Shown piece after piece: positions 58,697 to 64,000 of a DNA stretch of 64,000 nucleotides. The stretch is from an uncultured Candidatus Saccharibacteria bacterium (GTDB lineage Bacteria > Patescibacteriota > Saccharimonadia > Saccharimonadales > Saccharimonadaceae). A program made the position numbers and the translations under genes. A model generated the notes under the pieces. It saw only the letters and a program-made list of their open reading frames with translations, searched no databases and had not been told where the DNA came from. The stretch is from contig CARYFM010000001.1 in assembly GCA_949101405.1 (NCBI GenBank), forward strand, positions 1 to 64,000. Reading direction: 5' to 3'. Numbering within the stretch: position 1 is the first letter of the stretch; each line of letters begins with the position of its first letter.

Positions 58697-61423
58697 TCAA
58701 CTTTTTGATAAACTGGTAGCTTTACGTGCCGACCGACGCTGTTTGGCGGCTAGGCGGCTCTTACGATAAGTAGCTAAGCCAGCATAAGCACCAGCCATCA
58801 TACTCATGAGCAAGTTTGGCGTAATGGTTTGATCGCTAAAAGTATCAGTTTGAGATATGAGAGGATTAGTCGGGATATCATCTTGCATAAATTGCTGACT
58901 AATCGGCGCTTGCATATTACGTTCTAGGCCCAACAAAGATAAGTTGAGGTCGAAAACTAAATCATCAGCATCTTCTTGGGTGGCTTCAGGATTAGCAAGC
59001 AAAACCTTGGCTCGCTCAAGATTAGCCAAAACATTGGCGTAGGTGGAAGTAGTATAATCTCCAGCATCCAGTTTGGCGATATCCGATACTACCTCACGCA
59101 GAGCCGTCCAATCAGTGGCAGTAGTGGGACGTGTTGCCTTAGACATGGCAGCGAGAGCAATTGTGCCAAGGCGAGCATGGCGCCGGTTTGCCTCGACTGG
59201 ATTTGGTTCGGAGTTAGTCACTGGTGGTTGTTCTGCTTCAAGTTGCAAACCAGCCGTAGCGAATTTAACTTCATCCATAGCATCCAAAATTTCTGGCAAA
59301 ATAGCATTGGGTTTTTGTAAAATTGCCTGGGCTTTGACAATAGCCACTTGAAGTTCGCCAAATTGTTCTGCATATTCCGCCTGATAGTCTTTGAGAGCCA
59401 AGTCGCGCACCGCATCAATCATGAGATACAAGCTGGAACGAGCATCATTTAGGGCCGCCATAGCCAGTTCATCCTCTGTAGTTTCAGGTGCTAGATAACT
59501 ATCAACTGGCAAATCAGACGATGCAACTTTTTCTTCGTCAATTATAGCTTCGGCTTCTATCGGTGGCTCAGCTAATTCTAGCGACGTTGATATAGTAGGC
59601 ATTAACGTATCGGACAAGGATTGATCTAAAGCAGCCAAAATTACACTAGCCCCCAGTTCCATGATGCGTTGCATTTCGCCGGTGTTAATCTCTGGCTCTA
59701 TTACTTCCAAATTTGTCGTAGTTGGTATTGGAGGTAGGGGTGGTGGAACGATTGGTGCAGATAAAGCAATATCAAGTTCATCCTCTGGTTCCTCCAACAA
59801 ATCTATGTTGAGTTGCAAATCACAAAATACTGAATAAAGCTGGTTAAGTGATGCTGCTGGTTGCGCAGTGAGAGCCAACGCTGCGATAATAGCGTCTTTA
59901 AGCGCGTTATAACTGTAGGCCGAATATTCATGCGGATCGAGTTCCTGAGCTGTAGTGAGAACTGAGAGCATCTCGCCACGCAACTCATCGGCAATCTTTT
60001 CAATATTACGAATGGCATTTTTAATGCGCTTTTCTAGACGTAAAACTTGTTCTAGAGCGACTTGCTTACCTTCTTGTAGTAACTTTTCTCCAGCCTTAAC
60101 TGCGCGGCGAATTGTGCCCACAACTTTGTTGGCCGCATCCTGCCACTCACCTAATTCATCGCCAATATATTCTTTATCTAAATAAGTTCGAGCATGAATC
60201 ATTAAGTTTTCTAGAGCAGCGCACTCCAAAGCCAACTGTTCTACTGGATCTATCTGAACTTCAGGTGGATTAGGATTAATAACTTCAATTAACCCAGTAA
60301 GCCGATTAGATTCCAGATAAAATCCCTTGGCAAGATAATCACTTAACTCTGTGACCGATTGCGCTGAAAAACTGCCGCCAGATACTGCTATAGTTTGCTT
60401 ATCCGAGTCTGTGTTGGGAACAAAACCATAGAAGACTCCGCTTGCCACTGTAAAAGTTCCGGCCTTGATTTCCAACCGACGCAAAGTCGCAGCCGAACCA
60501 TACTTGGCTGCTAAATAACTTTGGTGGCTGGTATATTCCCCGCCGTCGATTTGTAGATAAATATCTCCAGCATACTCATCACTTTCCTCAATCTGGATAA
60601 CCGCACCGACACCAACAGTATCATCCCAGCCGCTAGGGCTTCTAAGCTCACCAGTAGCAGTGAGTTTAGTGTTAGTAAAATCAAGACACCCAGACTTAAC
60701 GCTAGCACCGGTTGCGCCAGAAATTTTCGCTGCTCCCACTTGCCATTTGGCAAAGCCAGCAGCCGACAATGCCACACCGTCTTCGGTATCTACTTCAATC
60801 ACAGCATCATCAGCAATCGTAATCTGTGGGATATGCTCTCCTTGCCCGCGAATAAGCTGATTGACGCCGATCCCGTCGCGAGCAATAATTTTTCCCTGTA
60901 GGATAATTTTTACACCGTAAGCTGCCTGAAAATTGGCTGCTAAGTAAATGCCGTGAGCATGTGGCGCATATAAAGTCACTTCCTTGTCTAAAAGCAAACT
61001 AGCATAGTGCACGTTTTCGGCAGTCATTGCGCCTTTAATGCGCACACCACTAGAACTAGCGCCATTAGCCACAATACTGCCTTTACCAGTAATAGTAAGG
61101 CCACCGGTTTGCAAGTCAATAGCAGAAGCATTAGCCCGCAAGGAGGCAATTTTGTAACCATTGAGGTCTAGAGTAAGAGGTTCCTGGCGATTGATAACAA
61201 TATCAGACATCGTAATGATATCACTAGAGAGCATAATTGTAGTGATAACAGGATTTTGGATGGCAGCCGTAAGTTCAGATTCGACTGCGACGTGTGCTGT
61301 ATGCTGAGCCTCAAAAATTTCTCTAGCTTTTAGTCGTTCACTAGCAGCGTAGAGTTCACCCGGCAATAACGACCCTGAGGCCCATAATATTGCCAAAAAT
61401 TCTGAAAGTTGTTCCGATTGCAT
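58697..61423 (-). CDS. Large surface protein: beta-helix and FIVAR repeats
   Basis: The 908-residue product has a right-handed parallel beta-helix-like region (about 50-370; repeated short strands such as GGLTITGKGSIVANGAS, LTLDLNGYKIASL), helical segments with FIVAR-like repeats (EYSAYSYNALKDAIIAALAL; DYTTSTYANVLANLERAKVLL), a Pro/Glu-rich linker, and a C-terminal membrane helix (LLMSMMAGAYAGLATY) with a basic tail. It is likely an adhesin or glycan-binding protein facing outward. The N terminus has an apparent signal h-region (FLAILWASGSLLPGELYAA), but no basic n-region in frame. Two tandem promoters lie upstream (61561-61533 and 61497-61469). Confidence 0.8.
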   Translation of the reverse strand: MQSEQLSEFLAILWASGSLLPGELYAASERLKAREIFEAQHTAHVAVESELTAAIQNPVITTIMLSSDIITMSDIVINRQEPLTLDLNGYKIASLRANASAIDLQTGGLTITGKGSIVANGASSSGVRIKGAMTAENVHYASLLLDKEVTLYAPHAHGIYLAANFQAAYGVKIILQGKIIARDGIGVNQLIRGQGEHIPQITIADDAVIEVDTEDGVALSAAGFAKWQVGAAKISGATGASVKSGCLDFTNTKLTATGELRSPSGWDDTVGVGAVIQIEESDEYAGDIYLQIDGGEYTSHQSYLAAKYGSAATLRRLEIKAGTFTVASGVFYGFVPNTDSDKQTIAVSGGSFSAQSVTELSDYLAKGFYLESNRLTGLIEVINPNPPEVQIDPVEQLALECAALENLMIHARTYLDKEYIGDELGEWQDAANKVVGTIRRAVKAGEKLLQEGKQVALEQVLRLEKRIKNAIRNIEKIADELRGEMLSVLTTAQELDPHEYSAYSYNALKDAIIAALALTAQPAASLNQLYSVFCDLQLNIDLLEEPEDELDIALSAPIVPPPLPPIPTTTNLEVIEPEINTGEMQRIMELGASVILAALDQSLSDTLMPTISTSLELAEPPIEAEAIIDEEKVASSDLPVDSYLAPETTEDELAMAALNDARSSLYLMIDAVRDLALKDYQAEYAEQFGELQVAIVKAQAILQKPNAILPEILDAMDEVKFATAGLQLEAEQPPVTNSEPNPVEANRRHARLGTIALAAMSKATRPTTATDWTALREVVSDIAKLDAGDYTTSTYANVLANLERAKVLLANPEATQEDADDLVFDLNLSLLGLERNMQAPISQQFMQDDIPTNPLISQTDTFSDQTITPNLLMSMMAGAYAGLATYRKSRLAAKQRRSARKATSLSKS

Positions 61424-61468
61424 GCTATAAAAACTTTCTTATCCATAACTCCACCAGTTATTGATATT

Positions 61469-61497
61469 ATTATAGCAAAAAATGTAATAAAAATCAA
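61469..61497 (-). promoter_or_regulatory. Proximal promoter of the FIVAR gene
   Basis: On the minus strand TTGATT (61492-61497), 17-bp spacer, TATAAT (61469-61474). A second promoter, TTGACT/TAAAAT with 17-bp spacer, lies at 61533-61561. A GGTGGAG Shine-Dalgarno precedes ATG 61446, which is in another frame from the main gene. Confidence 0.7.
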
Positions 61498-61568
61498 TTC
61501 AAAAGCAAGCCCTTGAATAAGGGATTACAATCATTTTAGCACAGAATAAGCATAAAGTCAATAGTAAA

Positions 61569-62477
61569 CTAAGCCCCGACGCGATCTTTGGAATTCTTGC
61601 GGGTAGCGTTATGTTCTACATATTCAATGATTTTTTCAGCAACATTACGTCCCGTGACCTTTTCGATACCAAATCCAGGAGAAGCGTTAACTTCAAGCAC
61701 GAGTGGACCTTTGCTAGAACGCATTAAATCCACACCAGCTACATGTAGACCCATTGCCTTAGCCGCTTTGACAGCAATGCGCTTTTCTTCAGGGGTAAGT
61801 TTGACGCTTGTACCTTCCCCGCCCTTGTGAAGATTACTACGAAAATCATCGTCCAGAGATTGGCGTTTCATGCTAGCAACCACGCGTGAACCCACGACAA
61901 AAGCACGAATATCGGTACCAGCGGACTCTTTGATATACTCCTGGAGCAAGATATTGGTGCCATCTTCGTTATAGAGATAAAATGCCTGAAGGGCAGACTT
62001 GGCGGCCTTTTTAGTATCGGCTAAAACCACACCATTACCATGCGTACCAGTGGCAAGCTTAATAATCACTGGCAGACCAATCTGATCAAGCAAATCGTCA
62101 ATATCGGTAGTGTTGCGACTGACCAAAGTCTTTGGAGTATCGACACCAGCTTTAGTCAAAATCTGTTGCGAACGTAATTTATCGCGAGCACGAGTGATAG
62201 CGATGGAACTAGAAACCATCCAGGCACCTTCCATTTCAAGTTGGCGCACTACAGCGCAACCATAGCGGGTCATACTATTGGAAATTCGTGGAATCACGGC
62301 GTCAAATTTGCTTAATTTTTCTCCCTTGTAGAGGACATAGGAGTGTTTCTCATCAAGCGATAGATAGCAGTTCTTGTACTTAATCACGCGTACCTTATGC
62401 CCACGCTTTTCGGCCTCGGCCACTAAGCGCTGGGTAGAGTAATTGGCATTGCCATTAGATAAAATCGCAATTTTCAT
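61569..62477 (-). CDS. rimK: RimK-family ATP-grasp ligase
   Basis: From MKIAILSNGNANYS (302 residues), 9 bases after TATAAT. ATP-grasp features: a Lys-containing VIIKLATGTHGNGVVL (about 135-150), ILLQEYIKES, DIRAFVVG, GVDLMRSSKGPLVLEVNASPGFG with metal-binding Glu-Asn. RimK adds glutamate residues to ribosomal protein S6 or makes poly-glutamate. The RimB-like protease and a second ATP-grasp gene next door point to a RimB/RimK-like modification and trimming system. Confidence 0.92.
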   Translation of the reverse strand: MKIAILSNGNANYSTQRLVAEAEKRGHKVRVIKYKNCYLSLDEKHSYVLYKGEKLSKFDAVIPRISNSMTRYGCAVVRQLEMEGAWMVSSSIAITRARDKLRSQQILTKAGVDTPKTLVSRNTTDIDDLLDQIGLPVIIKLATGTHGNGVVLADTKKAAKSALQAFYLYNEDGTNILLQEYIKESAGTDIRAFVVGSRVVASMKRQSLDDDFRSNLHKGGEGTSVKLTPEEKRIAVKAAKAMGLHVAGVDLMRSSKGPLVLEVNASPGFGIEKVTGRNVAEKIIEYVEHNATRKNSKDRVGA

Positions 62478-62486
62478 AATGATTAG

Positions 62487-62542
62487 ATTATACAACACGG
62501 AGTAAAAAAAGTCAATAGAGTAGAACTAAAACATGCTATACT
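62487..62542. promoter_or_regulatory. Divergent promoters of rimK and the CphA-like gene
   Basis: Minus: TTGACT (62510-62515 in complement) and TATAAT (62487-62492), 17-bp spacer. Plus: TATACT (62537-62542) with extended TGC, 6 bases before ATG 62549. The two promoters overlap in a 71-bp region, so a single regulator could control both. Confidence 0.75.
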
Positions 62543-62548
62543 TGATGT

Positions 62549-63502
62549 ATGATTGATTTTTATAGTTTGCCTGACGAAGCATTACCTGTATCAATGCGTG
62601 CTTTGCGAAAAATGCTGCAAGAACGAGGTTGGAAAGCAGAAAAGTTAGTGCTTGAAGGTCCAAATGATATACTTTTGACGCGCCCAGATGGAAAAGAAAT
62701 TCGCATTGCCTCAAGCACGCCACCAACAACTAGTGTATTTGCCTTGCATTTGGCAGATAATAAATTGGCAAGTTATAGTCTATTACAAAAAATTGGTGTA
62801 CCGCAACCCGAGACAATAGTATTGAATTCTAGAGATGATACAAAACAATTACTAGAGAAATATGGCACAATTGTGATTAAACCTGCCGATGGAGCACACG
62901 GACGTGGAGTGTCGACTGGGATCACACAGCTAGATCAGGTAGAGCCGGCGATTCAGAAAGCGGTTAATGCTTCTCCGGCTATGAAGATTGCTATTGCTCA
63001 ACCACAGCTGCCACTTGATGCCTTGGAACTGCGTATCATCTACATTAACTATCAGTTTGTTGAAGCGATTGCGCGCATCCCAGCGCAGGTAACTGGTGAT
63101 GGTAAACACACTTTGATTGAGCTAGTCGATTTAGAGAATTCAACTATCAGAACCGAACCATACAAGAGTGACTTAGCGTATATCGACCGGGCGATGGCGG
63201 TCAATTTCCTGGGCAAGCGCCAAGGAAAAATCCCGGCAGTTGGTGAAAAAGTACGAGTGGTGGCAAGTTGCAACGTAGGACAGGGTGGTTCGGCACAAGA
63301 TTATTCGGCATTAATTACAGATGAAATGAAGCTGATATCTGAAAAAATTGCAAAAGCCACACAACTTCCGGTTATTGGTATCGATTTTTACGGCGATCAA
63401 GTGATTGAATTTAATGCTTGCCCTTCACTGTATTATCCAACTAGAAATGAAACCGCCACAAAAGCAGTGACTAAATATATTGACTACCTAGAACAATTGT
63501 AA
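62549..63502 (+). CDS. Cyanophycin-synthetase-like ATP-grasp ligase
   Basis: The 317-residue product has an ATP-grasp core (YGTIVIKPADGAHGRGVSTG; LELRIIYINYQFVEAIARIP, VTGDGKHTLIELVD; IGIDFYGDQVIEFNACPSLYYP). GDGKHTL resembles the cyanophycin synthetase/glutathione-synthetase-like ATP-grasp subfamily, but the N-terminal part is too short for a full CphA. It probably joins an amino acid to a carboxylate in a peptide or protein. Leaderless start. It sits between rimK and the RimB-like protease gene. Confidence 0.88.
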   Translation: MIDFYSLPDEALPVSMRALRKMLQERGWKAEKLVLEGPNDILLTRPDGKEIRIASSTPPTTSVFALHLADNKLASYSLLQKIGVPQPETIVLNSRDDTKQLLEKYGTIVIKPADGAHGRGVSTGITQLDQVEPAIQKAVNASPAMKIAIAQPQLPLDALELRIIYINYQFVEAIARIPAQVTGDGKHTLIELVDLENSTIRTEPYKSDLAYIDRAMAVNFLGKRQGKIPAVGEKVRVVASCNVGQGGSAQDYSALITDEMKLISEKIAKATQLPVIGIDFYGDQVIEFNACPSLYYPTRNETATKAVTKYIDYLEQL

Positions 63503-63505
63503 GAG

Positions 63506-63997
63506 TTACATATATTTAGCGTGAAATGCTTTAGGATCAGCCCGTAGTTCAGCTTCAAGATCAGAATTATCCATTTTTGGTGGACGTTTAGTCTCTGTGT
63601 GTGCAACATCAACCAAAAAACGGTTTTTGAGAGTTTTGCGACCAATTAAAATTGGGAAATTATTACTACTGCGATCATAAAGTGTAAAGCTGGCTTTGAT
63701 ACGTTTTCCCACAGCCATCATTGGTAAGCTAACACGGTAACGTACAGTGACCTGTCCAGTTGAGTTACGCACGCGTTGCACCTTATAATCTTTAGTCGTT
63801 AGTACTTTGCCCGTGTAAAATGGGCTTTCTGGGCCAAACAGACAAAACTCTAGCTGATTTTGGGCGTTAATTTGAATATTGCTAGCCCAAACCGAAGACG
63901 AATCTGCACCAGTATCAATCTTAGCTGGCACTTTTTTAATGCCGGCTAAGGTGACTAGGGCGTTACTGCCGATAATGGTGAGATTTTTGGTACTCAT
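63506..63997 (-). CDS. RimB-like retropepsin family protease
   Basis: The 163-residue product has KIDTGADSSSVWA near the N terminus (the retropepsin-type DTGA motif) and ILIGRKTLKNRFLVDVA near the C terminus, matching the RimB/ATP-dependent-zinc-protease family (the name is historical; the fold is retropepsin-like). RimB trims glutamate tails added by RimK. Together with two ATP-grasp genes it suggests a modification/removal system. The start codon lies 3 bases from the window edge, so its promoter is outside. Confidence 0.88.
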   Translation of the reverse strand: MSTKNLTIIGSNALVTLAGIKKVPAKIDTGADSSSVWASNIQINAQNQLEFCLFGPESPFYTGKVLTTKDYKVQRVRNSTGQVTVRYRVSLPMMAVGKRIKASFTLYDRSSNNFPILIGRKTLKNRFLVDVAHTETKRPPKMDNSDLEAELRADPKAFHAKYM

Positions 63998-64000
63998 TCT

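Noticed and set aside
1..64000. CRISPR array.
   Set aside because: No regularly spaced repeats of 25-40 bases were seen; the only periodic arrays are the 11-bp DnaA-like and ACTAAC repeats.
1..64000. Insertion sequence or tyrosine recombinase.
   Set aside because: No transposase motif or terminal inverted repeats with a transposase gene were found; the only recombinase is the serine type at 50593.
1..64000. Diversity-generating retroelement linked to the FISUMP fragment.
   Set aside because: No reverse transcriptase gene and no template repeat occur in the window.

Overview
The window reads as a chromosomal segment of a Patescibacteria/CPR bacterium, most likely Candidatus Saccharibacteria (TM7). 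This is inferred from gene content and architecture, not from a database search. The supporting signs are minimal central metabolism (tpiA, a phosphoketolase, carbamate kinase), a pared-down ComEC, a very short TsaB, FISUMP-type and fibro-slime surface proteins, a RimK/RimB-type peptide-modification cluster, and about twenty genes whose ATG lies only 6-9 bases after a TATAAT-like -10 box (leaderless mRNAs). UGA is a normal stop: several gene pairs overlap as ATGA.

Layout. 1-6.4 kb: tRNA-His and tRNA-Gly, tpiA with a tail-anchored protein, a phosphomannomutase-like HAD protein, a CDP-alcohol-transferase-like membrane protein, an alpha/beta protein and tyrS. 6.4-15.1 kb: a membrane JAMM-like protein, a class A penicillin-binding protein, a PIN-TRAM protein, a phosphoketolase encoded as two overlapping cistrons, and grpE-hrcA under a CIRCE operator. 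Next to CIRCE lie four DnaA-box-like 9-mers spaced 11/22/11 bp. 15.2-28.9 kb: a kinase-like gene, a lamin-tail-domain surface protein, a stand-alone ATP-cone protein, a flavoprotein without the redox cysteines, a pilin-arcC pair with an orphan FISUMP fragment, tRNA-Met and tRNA-Ser, a thymidylate operon (thyA, nucleotidyltransferase-dCMP deaminase fusion, HIT), a YebC-family gene, a membrane-anchored Clp ATPase and tRNA-Leu. 29-36.3 kb: ftsH, a type II P-type ATPase, a GyrI-like protein and a large fibro-slime surface protein.

36.6-52.4 kb is an accessory island that looks like an integrative element. It carries a UvrD-type helicase with an inserted nuclease-like segment, a divergent KAP NTPase, small unknown genes, a Sel1-repeat protein, a GIY-YIG gene broken by one in-frame stop, an iteron-like array, a replication-type ATPase, an SSB-like protein, two tandem paralogues and a large serine recombinase that runs into tRNA-Pro. 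A possible imperfect att repeat sits at each end. 52.3-64 kb returns to chromosomal genes: three tRNAs, HAD and NUDIX proteins, rny, tsaB-tsaE-comEC, a 908-residue beta-helix/FIVAR surface protein, and a cluster of two ATP-grasp ligases with a RimB-like protease.

Working together: envelope and adhesion genes (PBP, fibro-slime, FIVAR, LTD, pilin), DNA uptake (comEC, with a promoter almost identical to that of the LTD gene), membrane proteostasis (FtsH, Clp) and thymidylate salvage fit a small epibiont that depends on host cells and DNA uptake. The most notable unexplained signals are the phased DnaA-box array, the structured element at 36.50-36.62 kb, the helicase/KAP pair, the 11-bp iterons, and a recurrent promoter plus hairpin unit at three sites.
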